From positions 1-64,000 of the forward strand of contig NZ_JAHDTF010000038.1 in NCBI RefSeq assembly GCF_018531465.1: a DNA stretch of 64,000 bases, given 5' to 3'. Source of the DNA: Sphaerisporangium fuscum (GTDB lineage Bacteria; Actinomycetota; Actinomycetes; Streptosporangiales; Streptosporangiaceae). Position numbers and translations under genes: made by a program. The notes beneath the pieces are model-generated. The model was not told where the DNA came from and did not search any database. It saw nothing but the letters and a program-made list of their open reading frames with translations. Below are positions 7,815 through 18,500 of the stretch, one piece after another (the stretch's first letter is position 1; every line of letters begins with the position of its first letter).

Positions 7815-9293
7815 TCAGCCGCTGACGGCGGCGCCGAAGTCGGCCGAGGAGCCTTGGGGCACGGCGGGGACCCCGTCGCGTCCCGGCACCAGCAGCGCCG
7901 TCTGGCGTCCCTCCCGCAGCAGCGCGACCGCGCCGCCCGGCGCCGCCGTGTCGTCCGGCACCCCCGCCACCAGCCCCGTCCCGGGGCCGTACGGCGCCGT
8001 GGCGCCGTAGGCGGCGACGGACCAGCCGAAGTGGTCGTGGGGACGCGGTTCCTGCAGCTGCAGCCGGCGCTCGCCGTGGTCGCCGCTCAGGAAGACCTCT
8101 CTGATCACGCCCGCTTCGGCGCCGCTCCTGGAGTCGAGGGGGCTGCCGATGGCCAGGCAGAGGTCCTTGTCCGACCCCACCATGGCGAGCGACCAGCCGA
8201 GTCCCGCGCCCGCCTCCGCCGGCCCGTCCAGGCCCTCGGCCCCGAGCCGGATGGTGCGCACGGGTCGCACCTTGCCGGCGGAGTCGGGCTGGAAGATCTC
8301 CACCAGTCCCGAGTCCGCGGCGCCGCCGGCGTCGGCGAGCGGGGCGGAGGCCGCCAGGTAGGGCTTGCCGCGGAACTCCGCGTAGGCGAGCGCGTAGCCG
8401 TACCGGTCGCCGGGATGCTCGGGGACGTCCCGCACCGACTCCGGGATGCCCCAGTTCACGCTGGTGTAGGTGTTCCCCTGCTCGGCGATGTCGTAGATCA
8501 CCTCCACGGCCCCGGTGTCCGGCTTGCCGGCCGACCCGCCCTGCTTGCCGACCCCGTCGTCGTTCTCGTAGGGCGTGCCGATGACCAGGTCGACCGAGTC
8601 GGCGCGCCCGCCGAGGCGTCCGAACACCAGCGACCAGCCGAACATGTCGCCTTCCTCGCTGTTGCCCACGACGCCTTCGGCGTCCTGTGTGACCCGCTTG
8701 GGGGTGCCGGGCTCACCGCGCGCGTCGGCGCAGTAGATGTACAGGGCCCCCGCGTCGGTGGTGCCGTCCGCGTCCTCGTACGGGGCGCCGACGGCCAGCA
8801 CCGCCGGGCGGGCCCCGGCGGGGGCGGCGGCCAGCGACCAGCCGAAGTGCGCGTTCCGCTCCGGGTGGGGCGGGGAGATCCTGGTGACCTCGGGCGGCGT
8901 GTGACCGCCGTGGAAGACGTACACCGCCCCGGCGTCGGCCCGTCCGCCGCCGTCCTCGTACGGGGCGCCGACGACGACGTCGAGGCAGGCGTCCCCGTCG
9001 TAGTGGGTGGCCCGTACCGCCCACCCGAACGCCTCGCCCTCCTGCGGGTCGGGCGGCGTGAGGACGATCCCCTTGCCGCCGTCGGCGCTCACCACGTGGA
9101 CGGCTCCCGCGCCCCGCACGCCCGCCGCGTCGGCCAGCGGGTCGCCCACGACCACGTCGTCGTGCCCGTCGCCGTCGAAGTCGTCGGCCGAGCAACCGGC
9201 CGCCGTCTCCGCCCTCGGCGCGGCCGTCGCCGGCAGGGACGCCGAGGCCAGCAGGAACACGGCGAGCAGGGCGGACATCGGAAGTCTCTTCAC
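7815..9293 (-). CDS. Secreted FG-GAP repeat (integrin-alpha-like) beta-propeller protein
   Basis: The protein has 492 residues with a clear signal peptide (basic VKRLP start, hydrophobic core, cleavage near ATAAPRA at about 24). About seven FG-GAP/VCBS-type repeats follow. The first carries the calcium-type loop FDGDGHDD and most repeats show V-x-G-x-P (for example VVVGAPYED, VIGTPYEND), enough for a seven-bladed propeller. GTG 9293 was chosen because it starts exactly at the signal peptide and overlaps the stop of the upstream kinase gene as GTGA, indicating translational coupling. The frame remains open farther upstream, but that part lies inside the kinase gene. Its ligand is unknown. A sensing or adhesion role together with the kinase is inference. 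Confidence 0.85.
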   Translation of the reverse strand: MKRLPMSALLAVFLLASASLPATAAPRAETAAGCSADDFDGDGHDDVVVGDPLADAAGVRGAGAVHVVSADGGKGIVLTPPDPQEGEAFGWAVRATHYDGDACLDVVVGAPYEDGGGRADAGAVYVFHGGHTPPEVTRISPPHPERNAHFGWSLAAAPAGARPAVLAVGAPYEDADGTTDAGALYIYCADARGEPGTPKRVTQDAEGVVGNSEEGDMFGWSLVFGRLGGRADSVDLVIGTPYENDDGVGKQGGSAGKPDTGAVEVIYDIAEQGNTYTSVNWGIPESVRDVPEHPGDRYGYALAYAEFRGKPYLAASAPLADAGGAADSGLVEIFQPDSAGKVRPVRTIRLGAEGLDGPAEAGAGLGWSLAMVGSDKDLCLAIGSPLDSRSGAEAGVIREVFLSGDHGERRLQLQEPRPHDHFGWSVAAYGATAPYGPGTGLVAGVPDDTAAPGGAVALLREGRQTALLVPGRDGVPAVPQGSSADFGAAVSG

Positions 9294-11011
9294 AGCCGCA
9301 CCTCGATCGCCGTGGAACCGGAGAACCGCACCTTCAACGTGGCCGCGCCCCGGCCGGAAGGAAGGTCGTAAAAGAGGACGCCGTCGGCCCTGCCGCCGGG
9401 CGCCAGCGATTCGGGGACCGACGCGGAGGAGAGCGGCCGGTGCTCGCCGCCGCGGTCGTCCACCAGGACCGGGGACTCGCCGCCGGTCGCGGCCTGTTCG
9501 CCGCCCGGGTTCAGCAGGGTCCACCCGATCACGCACAGGCGTCCCTGGGGCGCAGGAGCGCCCTGGTAGGAGGTCAGGCCGCAGCGGGCGGGGCGCGGGA
9601 CGACGAACTGCGGGCCGTCGGGGAAGCCGCTCGCCGCGAAGCGCCGGCCCACGTCCGGGCCGGGCGAGGCGGCCGGGGCCGTGACGGCGGCCACCCCCGT
9701 CGCGCGGACCGGTGGCCGCCCGCCCGGGCTCACCATGACCAGCACTCCCGCCGTGACGAGGAGCCCCGCGGCGACCGTCAGCGCGGGCAGCAGCCACCTG
9801 CGTGACCGGCTCGGCGGCGGGACCTCGGCCGGGGACGGCATCGTGGTGACGGACGTGTCCGCCGGAGGACGTGTGTCCTCCCCGGCGTTCCCGGCGGCGG
9901 GCATCCCCCTCCGGTCAACGGGGACGTCGGGCCCACGGGGGCGGGACTCGGCCCGGACGTCCACGGGAACGTCGGCGGGGCCGGGCTCGGCGCGGGCGGC
10001 GAGCGGCGTACCTGTCCTGGCCGTCAGGACGGGAGGCGTCTCGACCTCGGGGGACGCCGGGTCGATGATCGTCGTGCCCGGCACGGCGGCGGCCACGTTC
10101 GCGGGCGGCTCCCAGGACTCGTGCAGCACCTCCGTCGCCACCAGCGTCGGAGGGTCCACCGGCACGGCCGGGGACGCCGGGCGGGCGATCTCGCCGCCGA
10201 CCAGCGCGATCAGAAGATCCTGGGCGGACGGCCTGCGGGCCGGTTCGGGATCGGTGGCGAGCCGCACCAGCCGGTCGAGCGGCGCGGGGAGGGTTCCGAG
10301 GTCGGGCCTGCCGGCCAGCACCCGGGAGGCGAGGGCCAGCATGTCGCCGCGCCCGAACGGGTGCCGTCCGTTCCCGGCGTAGGCGACCAGGCACCCCCAG
10401 GCGAACACGTCGGCGGCCGGGCTGATCTCCTCGCCGCGCACCTGCTCGGGCGCCCACCAGCCCGGCGTGCCGAGCAGTTCGCCCGACCGCGTCACGCCCT
10501 GGCTGGCGTCCAGCGCGCGGGCGATGCCGAAGTCGATCACGCGGGGCCCGGACATCGACAGGATGACGTTGGCGGGCTTCAGATCACGGTGCACCAGGCC
10601 CGCGACGTGGATGGCCGCCAGCGCCGCCGCGACGCCGAGCGCGACACCGTGCAGCGTGCCGGCCTCCAGCGCGCCGTACCGGGAGATCTGCCGCGACAGC
10701 GGGGTCCCCGCGATGTACTCGGTGACCATGTACGGCCGGCCGTCCTCGGCGTTGCCGTTGTCGAGGACCTGCGCCGTGCAGAACGACGCGACGCGGCGGG
10801 CGTTGGTCACCTCGGCGTGGAAGCGCACGGCGAAGCCCTCGTCCACGGTGAGCTGGGCCTTCACCACCTTGACGGCCACCTGCCTGCCCGTGGGCGCCTC
10901 GGCGAGGTACACCGTGCCCATGCCGCCCTGGCCGAGGCGGCCGAGCAGGCGGTACGGCCCGATGTGTTCGGGGTCGTCCGGACGTAGCGGCTCCGCACCG
11001 GATCGGTCCAT
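9290..11011 (-). CDS. Membrane Ser/Thr protein kinase (PknB-type) with extracellular domain
   Basis: The protein has 573 residues. The cytoplasmic Hanks-type kinase domain (about 18-270) has the glycine loop GRLGQGGMG (24-32), the ATP lysine K48, catalytic D143 in HRDLKPAN, and metal-binding DFG at 160-162. A proline-rich linker is followed by a single membrane helix at about 404-425. A ~130-residue extracellular domain with two cysteines resembles DUF4352-like beta-sandwich domains (inference from the C-x-W-x-L-x-N pattern). No PASTA repeats are present, so it is not PknB itself. It is co-transcribed with a secreted FG-GAP propeller and lies within the otherwise conserved rpf-ksgA junction, on the opposite strand. 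Confidence 0.93.
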   Translation of the reverse strand: MDRSGAEPLRPDDPEHIGPYRLLGRLGQGGMGTVYLAEAPTGRQVAVKVVKAQLTVDEGFAVRFHAEVTNARRVASFCTAQVLDNGNAEDGRPYMVTEYIAGTPLSRQISRYGALEAGTLHGVALGVAAALAAIHVAGLVHRDLKPANVILSMSGPRVIDFGIARALDASQGVTRSGELLGTPGWWAPEQVRGEEISPAADVFAWGCLVAYAGNGRHPFGRGDMLALASRVLAGRPDLGTLPAPLDRLVRLATDPEPARRPSAQDLLIALVGGEIARPASPAVPVDPPTLVATEVLHESWEPPANVAAAVPGTTIIDPASPEVETPPVLTARTGTPLAARAEPGPADVPVDVRAESRPRGPDVPVDRRGMPAAGNAGEDTRPPADTSVTTMPSPAEVPPPSRSRRWLLPALTVAAGLLVTAGVLVMVSPGGRPPVRATGVAAVTAPAASPGPDVGRRFAASGFPDGPQFVVPRPARCGLTSYQGAPAPQGRLCVIGWTLLNPGGEQAATGGESPVLVDDRGGEHRPLSSASVPESLAPGGRADGVLFYDLPSGRGAATLKVRFSGSTAIEVRL

Positions 11012-11144
11012 CGACGACGCCTCCTCGCTCGTGGCGCGGTAACGCTACCCACCCACGCTTTCGTCCCGCTTGTAGATCGGTTGCGGCCGGTGGTCGTTGC
11101 ACACGGCATCCGCCTCAGGGTGTTCGGTGCGGGACACTGGGGGG

Positions 11145-12002
11145 ATGGGGAGTTCAATCGTGAGCCTGCTCGGTCCGGTGGAAATACGCAATCTCGCCGA
11201 CAAGCTCGATCTTCGTCCGACCAAGAAGCTCGGGCAGAACTTCGTCATCGACGGCGGCACGGTACGGCGCATCGCCAGGGTGGCCGAGGTGGCGCACGAC
11301 GACGTGGTGATCGAGGTGGGGCCGGGGCTCGGGTCCCTCACCCTCGCGCTGCTTCCCGAGGCCCGGGAGGTGGTGGCCGTCGAGATCGACCCGGTCCTCG
11401 CCGCCCAGCTCCCGCTGACCGTCGCCGAGCGCGCCCCTTCGCTCGCCGGCCGGCTCACCGTCGTCCAGGCCGACGCCATGCGGGTACGCCCCGAGGAGAT
11501 CGGCCGTGAGCCCACCGCCCTGGTGGCCAACCTGCCGTACAACGTGGCCGTGCCCGTCGTGCTCCACCTGCTGGAGGTGCTGCCCTCGCTGCGCAGGGGG
11601 CTGGTGATGGTGCAGTCGGAGGTCGCCGACCGCATGGCGGCGGGGCCGGGGTCCAAGGTGTACGGCGTGCCCTCGGTCAAGGCGGCCTGGTACGCCGACG
11701 TGCGCCGCGCCGGCCCGGTCGGCCGTACGGTCTTCTGGCCGGTGCCGAACGTCGACTCCGGCCTGGTCGCGCTGACCCGGCGCGAGCCGCCGGCGACGAG
11801 CGCCTCGCGCGAGGAGGTGTTCGCCGTCGTCGACGCGGCCTTCGCCCAGCGCCGCAAGACGCTGCGGGCGGCCCTCGCCTCGTGGGCGGGCACCGCCGCC
11901 GCCGCCGAGACCGCGCTGCGGGCGGCCGGCGTCGACCCCTCTTTGCGGGGGGAGCAGCTCCACGTCGAGGACTTCGCCCGGATCGCCGAACACCGCCCCT
12001 GA
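11145..12002 (+). CDS. rsmA (ksgA): 16S rRNA (adenine1518/1519-N6)-dimethyltransferase
   Basis: KsgA dimethylates two adjacent adenines in the 3' hairpin of 16S rRNA during late 30S assembly, using SAM. The 285-residue protein shows the KKLGQNFV opening motif, the SAM motif EVGPGLGSLT (about 57-66), an acidic end of strand 2 (VAVEID), and the catalytic motif NLPYN at 129-133. ATG 11145 follows a G-rich ribosome site and precedes the conserved region by about 30 residues. An in-frame ATG at 11097 would add 16 residues and overlap the kinase promoter region. The next gene is ispE, 55 bases downstream, as in mycobacteria. Confidence 0.96.
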   Translation: MGSSIVSLLGPVEIRNLADKLDLRPTKKLGQNFVIDGGTVRRIARVAEVAHDDVVIEVGPGLGSLTLALLPEAREVVAVEIDPVLAAQLPLTVAERAPSLAGRLTVVQADAMRVRPEEIGREPTALVANLPYNVAVPVVLHLLEVLPSLRRGLVMVQSEVADRMAAGPGSKVYGVPSVKAAWYADVRRAGPVGRTVFWPVPNVDSGLVALTRREPPATSASREEVFAVVDAAFAQRRKTLRAALASWAGTAAAAETALRAAGVDPSLRGEQLHVEDFARIAEHRP

Positions 12003-12057
12003 CCTGTTCAGGGTGTCCGCCGGGTTCGGCAGGGGGCGGCCGTTACGATGAGTTCTC

Positions 12058-13011
12058 GTGACTTCCGTGACCGTTCGGGTGCCGGCCAAGGTCAATCTGC
12101 AGCTCTCCGTCGGGCCGCCGCGTGACGACGGCTACCACGACCTGGCGAACGTCTTCCACGCCGTCTCCCTCTTCGACGAGGTCACGGCGTCCGACGACAT
12201 CGCCCCCGGCGGCGCCGTGTCCAACGGGGCGGCCCCCGGCGGTGCCGCGGTCACGGTCAAGGTGGAAGGGGAGTCCGCGCACCTGGTCCCGCTCGACGGC
12301 GGCAACCTCGCGGTCAGGGCCGCCCATGCCCTCGCCGAGCGCGCCGGGCGGTCGCCCGGCGCGCGGCTGACGATCCGCAAGGCCATCCCCGTCGCCGGCG
12401 GCATGGCCGGGGGCAGCGCCGACGCGGCCGCCGCCCTGGTCGCCTGCAACGAGCTGTGGGGTCTCGGCCTGTCCACGCAGGAGCTCATGGAGATCGGAGC
12501 CGGGCTCGGCAGCGACGTCCCCTTCGCCCTGCTCGGCGGTACGGCCGTCGGCACCGGCCGGGGCGAGAAGCTCACCCCCGTCACCGCCGAGGGCCGCTTC
12601 CACTGGGTGTTCGCCCTGGCCGACGCGGGCCTGTCCGCCGGTGAGGTGTACGCCGAGTGCGACCGGCTGCGCGAGGCCACCGGGGAGCGGGTCGGCTGGC
12701 CGCAGGCGTCCGAGCCGCTCATGGCCGCGCTCGCCGCCGGGGACGCCCACGGGCTCGGCAAGGCCCTGGTGAACGACCTGCAGCCGGCCGCCCTGCTGAT
12801 GTGCCGTCCGCTCGTCCGCACTCTGGCCGCCGGGCGCGAGCACGGCGCCCTCGGCGCGCTCGTCTCCGGCTCCGGCCCCACCTGTGCCTTCCTCGCCGAG
12901 TCCGAGGCCCACGCGTCCGGCCTGGCCAGCGCCCTGGACGCCGCCGGTGTCTGCCGCACCGCCGTGACGGCCCACGGTCCCGTCCCCGGCGCGACGATCG
13001 TGCCGGCCTAG
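12058..13011 (+). CDS. ispE: 4-diphosphocytidyl-2-C-methyl-D-erythritol kinase
   Basis: IspE phosphorylates CDP-methylerythritol in the MEP isoprenoid pathway, which here would feed the hopanoid operon. The 317-residue GHMP kinase has PAKVNL near the start (residues 9-14), HDL in the substrate region, and the ATP-binding motif PVAGGMAGGSADAAA from residue 111. The C-terminal GHMP motif SGSGPTCAFL is also present. A low-complexity insertion of Gly/Ala (GGAVSNGAAPGGAA) around residue 55 lengthens it slightly. The start is a GTG. It follows ksgA closely and is probably co-transcribed with it. Confidence 0.96.
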   Translation: MTSVTVRVPAKVNLQLSVGPPRDDGYHDLANVFHAVSLFDEVTASDDIAPGGAVSNGAAPGGAAVTVKVEGESAHLVPLDGGNLAVRAAHALAERAGRSPGARLTIRKAIPVAGGMAGGSADAAAALVACNELWGLGLSTQELMEIGAGLGSDVPFALLGGTAVGTGRGEKLTPVTAEGRFHWVFALADAGLSAGEVYAECDRLREATGERVGWPQASEPLMAALAAGDAHGLGKALVNDLQPAALLMCRPLVRTLAAGREHGALGALVSGSGPTCAFLAESEAHASGLASALDAAGVCRTAVTAHGPVPGATIVPA

Positions 13012-13015
13012 ACCG

Positions 13016-14257
13016 TCACGGGACGAGCTTCACCTCCGGGTACTCCTTGCTGGGGGCGTCGAACAGGTGGGTGCGGCGTCCCCGAAGGTGGAGGTCGAAG
13101 AACGCGGTGACGTACGCGCGCTGGGCGGCGATCGAGCGCTTCGGGTCGATGGTCCCGATGAATTCGGTGGCGGGCAAATCCTTCAGCTCGGCGGCGATCG
13201 GCGGGACCATGGCCTGGAGGTCGCAGAACGACAGGTGCTCGGTGCCGGTGAACCGGGCTTCCCGCTTCCAGCCGGTCGATCTCTCCCAGAACGACTTCCA
13301 GCCGTGGACGCCGTCCCGGGTCGAGCCGTTGCTCGCCATCTGCAGGAACGGCCTGGTCACGCCGGTGTCCGTGACCGATCCGTAGAGGCTGCCGTCCATG
13401 TTGATCCCCGCGTCGACGCGCCGGTCGTCGTGCAGGAGCTGGGCGGCGGTGGCCCCGCCGAAGGAGTGGCCGAACATCCCCACGCGGGAGAGATCCAGGG
13501 CGCCGCGCAGTCCGGACGGCAGCGTCCTGTGCTCGGCGTCGGGGTTCTGCCCCCGGTCGACGCGCCCCAGCTGGTCCAGCACGAACTCCATGTCGGCCGT
13601 GCGCGTGTCCAGCAGGACCTTGATGAGCTTGGCCCACTCCTTCTCGTCGGGGGACTGGGGGAGCCGGCCCTTTTCGAGCCGCCCGCCCGGGAACTCGACC
13701 TGGTCAGGCTGGTAGGTGTGGTCGACGGTGACGACCAGGTAGCCGCGGCTCGCCAGTTCCTCCACCAGGACGGTGCCGAGCGCGCGCGGCCCGTCGAGGC
13801 CGGGGGAGTACAGGACGACGGGGAGACCGCCCGCGGTGGCGGCCACGGGCGCGCCGACCCGGGCGTGGGTCATGGTCGCCGCCCAGTCCACCTGGCCGGG
13901 CTTGACCCCCAGGTCGGCGGCCGTGTCGGTGTCCACGTCGGCGGCGGCGAGCGGTGGCATCTGCGGTGCCAGGGGGAGGTCCGCCGCCTTTCGGGCGGGA
14001 TACCACAGGCTCACCATGAGCTCCCGGTACGGCTGGGAGGGGCGCAGGGAGTCCGAGCGCGACCGGTCCACCAGGTGCAGGGCGACCGTCCCGATCCGGT
14101 GGCCCCCGGTCGGCGCCGGTAGCGAGATCTTGATGGCGTCCGCCGGCGCGCCGTCCGGTGCGGCCGTCGCCGGCGCGGCGGCGAGCGTCACGAAGGCGGC
14201 GGCGATCGCCGCCCCTGCGACGGCGGATCGGGTTCGCGGGGTCTTCGGTACTGCCAC
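13016..14257 (-). CDS. Secreted alpha/beta hydrolase of the PAF-acetylhydrolase/lipase type
   Basis: The protein has 413 residues with a signal peptide (twin basic stretch, hydrophobic core, ATAAPDG cleavage near 33). The nucleophile is S265 in GHSFGG. The likely acid is D288 in NMDGS and the likely base H341 in GTEHLSF, in the expected order for an alpha/beta hydrolase triad. The overall pattern (LWYP early, then YSPGLDG and VTVDHTYQ) resembles plasma PAF-acetylhydrolase-like lipases of actinomycetes. Such enzymes hydrolyse short-chain esters; the natural substrate is not evident. It converges on ispE with only four bases between the stops. Confidence 0.88.
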   Translation of the reverse strand: MAVPKTPRTRSAVAGAAIAAAFVTLAAAPATAAPDGAPADAIKISLPAPTGGHRIGTVALHLVDRSRSDSLRPSQPYRELMVSLWYPARKAADLPLAPQMPPLAAADVDTDTAADLGVKPGQVDWAATMTHARVGAPVAATAGGLPVVLYSPGLDGPRALGTVLVEELASRGYLVVTVDHTYQPDQVEFPGGRLEKGRLPQSPDEKEWAKLIKVLLDTRTADMEFVLDQLGRVDRGQNPDAEHRTLPSGLRGALDLSRVGMFGHSFGGATAAQLLHDDRRVDAGINMDGSLYGSVTDTGVTRPFLQMASNGSTRDGVHGWKSFWERSTGWKREARFTGTEHLSFCDLQAMVPPIAAELKDLPATEFIGTIDPKRSIAAQRAYVTAFFDLHLRGRRTHLFDAPSKEYPEVKLVP

Positions 14258-14491
14258 GGAGACATCTCCTCTTCAGGGGTGGGACCTGCCACCAGGAGCC
14301 TTCCAACGATCTTCCGGCCGCTCCTCCGGCGCGAGCAGGATCCGGGAGTCCCCCCGAGGTCTGACAGCGGGCGGTCGTCACCGGAGCGGGTGGTACGGCG
14401 GCTGCACCGGGAGTCGTACGGCCGCCGCCGTGTCGTGGGCGGCGAGAAGGTGGCAAGCCGTCGCATGGGCTGCGGATAGGCTTTGAGGGCG

Positions 14492-16300
<1,809 letters not shown>

Positions 16301-16352
16301 CCCGGCCGGTTACCCGCGCGCATATTCGCGCTGGTTGGGCTATGGTCGCCTC

Positions 16353-16727
16353 ATGGCGTACTCGGGGCGGGCCGCGCATCGGCCCACCGCCGTCTCGACG
16401 GTGGTGGGCCTGCTGCTGTTCGCCCTGGTGCTGATCGCCTCGGCCCCGGCCTGGTACGGCAGCGATCCCGCTCAGCGCTCGGTCAGCGTGGCCAGCGAGC
16501 TGTGGGCGCCGGGGGCATGGGTCGAGGAGTCCTCGACCATGCCGTCCACGTCGGCCGGAACGACCGCACATCTGCCGGGGCGGGTCCCCCTCGCCTCCGC
16601 GCCCGCCGTCGACCGGGCGGACGAAGGGTCGGTGCCGCGGACGTCGTGGCGCGACCCGAACGCCGATTTCTCTCCGCAGGAGTCGGCTCACCGGCCCGCC
16701 GACTCGCGTAGCCCGCCTCTGGCCTAG
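16353..16727 (+). CDS. Small predicted secreted or membrane-anchored protein, function unknown
   Basis: This 124-residue frame begins MAYSGRAAHRPTAV and has one strong hydrophobic stretch (about 15-33, VVGLLLFALVLIASAPAWY). A Ser/Pro/Thr-rich hydrophilic tail with no cysteines follows. It looks like a signal-anchored extracytoplasmic peptide. There is no recognisable ribosome site immediately before the ATG and no family was recognised. It could be spurious, but the coherent N-terminal architecture favours a real gene. It lies between the ABC-F gene and the zinc-finger pair. Confidence 0.45.
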   Translation: MAYSGRAAHRPTAVSTVVGLLLFALVLIASAPAWYGSDPAQRSVSVASELWAPGAWVEESSTMPSTSAGTTAHLPGRVPLASAPAVDRADEGSVPRTSWRDPNADFSPQESAHRPADSRSPPLA

Positions 16728-16932
16728 CCACGCTCGTCGCGGGTGGCCCCTGTCGGACGGCCACAGGTCGTGGTGCCGCGGCTGTCGCGGCATCTCCCTT
16801 CCGCGGGCCCTGTGGGGACCCGTTCGCTGACGAGCCTCCATCTTCCCTTTCCTGACGGGTCCGGGCCCGGAGGCGACCGTGCCTCCCGCCCTCCCTTCCA
16901 GGCGAAAGCCAAGGCTAGGAGTCGATGTCGTC

Positions 16933-17295
16933 ATGGCGGACATCAGATCAGTGCACACACTCATGCAGGAGTACCAGCGGCATGCCGCCCAGCTCGAACG
17001 GTTGCGGGCGTTGCTGGAGGACCGGCTCGAAACGGCCGAAGCCGAGCTGGCTCGGCTCGACGAGCGACTCGCCGGGTCCGACACCGTTTCACGGCAGGCG
17101 CTCAAGCAGCGCGCGAGGCACGCGCACGTGACCATCGCGAAGATCCGGGCGGCGATCGTCCGCCTGGACCGCGGCGTCTACGGAACCTGCCGGCGGTGCG
17201 GGGTGTTCATCCCGCTCGACCAGCTCGCCAAGGCCCCGCACGTCCTGGAGTGCGACGCCTGCCGGCAGGCCCACCTGGAGCAGGTGGCCGTATGA
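16933..17295 (+). CDS. DksA/TraR-type zinc-finger protein (first of a pair)
   Basis: The protein has 120 residues. A long N-terminal helical region (about 5-80), rich in Leu, Glu, Arg and Ala, forms the expected coiled coil. It is followed by a C-terminal zinc finger of the form CRRC-x17-CDAC. This is the DksA/TraR architecture, whose members insert a coiled coil into the RNA polymerase secondary channel. The acidic tip pair of E. coli DksA is not obviously conserved, so a DksA-like transcription role is only possible. The start at ATG 16933 has AGGAG 11 bases upstream; a longer frame from 16879 is less likely. The stop overlaps the start of the next, similar gene as ATGA. Confidence 0.85.
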   Translation: MADIRSVHTLMQEYQRHAAQLERLRALLEDRLETAEAELARLDERLAGSDTVSRQALKQRARHAHVTIAKIRAAIVRLDRGVYGTCRRCGVFIPLDQLAKAPHVLECDACRQAHLEQVAV

Positions 17296-17630
17296 ACCAC
17301 GACCAGGACATCTGGCTCAGCAGCGTGCAGGTGCAGGCCATCCGCGAGGAACTGCAGGAGCAACTGCTGTGGCGGACCAGCCAGCTGGACAATCTGAAGG
17401 CCTCGGTGGACGGGGCGGGCGGCGAGGGGCTGTCATGGCAGGACCTCCTCGCCGACATCACCGCGACCGACCGGGCCATCGCCGAGATCACCCAGGGCCT
17501 GGACAACCTGGCCCGAGGTGACTACGGCGTGTGCACCGGCTGCGGCTCGCGCATCCCGTTCGAGAGGTTGAAGGTGCGGCCGCTGACCCGCAACTGCGTC
17601 GCCTGCCAGCGCCGCCACGAGATGGGCTGA
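17292..17630 (+). CDS. DksA/TraR-type zinc-finger protein (second of a pair)
   Basis: The protein has 112 residues, again an alpha-helical N-terminal region (about 10-75) with a C-terminal four-cysteine finger, CTGC-x17-CVAC. Sequence around the finger (DxxARGDYGVCTGCGSRIPFERL) matches the TraR/DksA family better than its upstream neighbour does. Its ATG overlaps the upstream stop, so the two proteins are probably made in equal amounts and may pair or compete for the same partner. It was missed as a separate start because its frame is open far upstream. The start was set by the ATGA overlap. Confidence 0.85.
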   Translation: MNHDQDIWLSSVQVQAIREELQEQLLWRTSQLDNLKASVDGAGGEGLSWQDLLADITATDRAIAEITQGLDNLARGDYGVCTGCGSRIPFERLKVRPLTRNCVACQRRHEMG

Positions 17631-17640
17631 CGCCCTCGGA

Positions 17641-18489
17641 TCACTTCCGGCTGCTGCTCAGCACGTCGAGCAGCAGCCGTCCGAACTCCTCCGGGTGGTC
17701 GGTGCTTCCGCTGTGGCCGCCCGGGAACTCGGTCAGCTCGATTCCGAGGCGGTCCGCGAGCGCCGCGGCCGGACGGTACGGCAGGTGCCCCCGCGTCTGG
17801 CGTCCGGCCGCCAGGACCACGCGGTCGGAGACGGCCGCGAGCGCGTCCACGTCCGGGACGTGCGAGGTGAACTGCCGCAGCTCGTGCTCCATGAACACCG
17901 GGAAGTTGGCGCCGAGCCGGGTGATCATCTCGGCGGCGCGCGGCGGCAGGGTGGCCGGGTCCGGCAGCGGCTTCATGGTGCCGCCGATGCCGGCCAGGAA
18001 GTGCGCCCCGGCGGCCTCGAGGCCCCTGGTGTGGAAAATCTCGTACACCTCCTCGAAGAACCCCTGCTCGGCCTCCGGCAGCAGCTTCGCGTACGGCGGT
18101 TCGTGGGCGACCACCAGGCGCGGCGTCTCGGGGTGCCGCGCGAGCAGGTCGAGGGCGACGATCGCGCCGTCGCTGCCGCCGAAGACGTAGGCGTCCTCTC
18201 CGGAGGGCGTGAGGTGGTCGAGCAGGAGGTAGGCGTCCTCGCTCTGCGTCTCGACCCGCTGGTCGGCGGGTTCGGACGGGTCGAGCCGGCTGCGGGAGTA
18301 CCCCCGCGGGTCCACGGTGACCACCGTGAAGCGCTCGGCGAGCACGTCGCCGAGCGCGTCGTACACGGCGGCGTCGCCACCTCCTCCGGGCAACATCAGC
18401 AGCACCGGGCCACCACCACGTACCTCGTAGTAGATGCTCGCCCCCGGCACCCGCAGAGTATCGCTTCGCACGCGACTCACACTTTCCAT
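17641..18489 (-). CDS. Alpha/beta hydrolase
   Basis: The protein has 282 residues with an alpha/beta hydrolase fold. The oxyanion strand LLMLPGGGGD is followed by VDPRGYSRS. The nucleophile serine is in FGGSDGA, and a C-terminal His lies in FPGGHSG. No signal peptide is present, so it is cytoplasmic. The set of motifs is like small-molecule esterases and haloperoxidase-like hydrolases; the substrate is unknown. It converges on the zinc-finger operon with 10 bases between. Its promoter region holds dense CCTAGG palindromes (18501-18539), and a MarR gene lies immediately upstream in the same orientation. Confidence 0.87.
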   Translation of the reverse strand: MESVSRVRSDTLRVPGASIYYEVRGGGPVLLMLPGGGGDAAVYDALGDVLAERFTVVTVDPRGYSRSRLDPSEPADQRVETQSEDAYLLLDHLTPSGEDAYVFGGSDGAIVALDLLARHPETPRLVVAHEPPYAKLLPEAEQGFFEEVYEIFHTRGLEAAGAHFLAGIGGTMKPLPDPATLPPRAAEMITRLGANFPVFMEHELRQFTSHVPDVDALAAVSDRVVLAAGRQTRGHLPYRPAAALADRLGIELTEFPGGHSGSTDHPEEFGRLLLDVLSSSRK

Positions 18490-18500
18490 GTCTCAGGTCA

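Noticed and set aside
9294..9797. N-terminal extension of the FG-GAP protein through the kinase gene
   Set aside because: It is antisense-free but in a different frame inside the kinase's C-terminal domain. The signal peptide begins at 9293.
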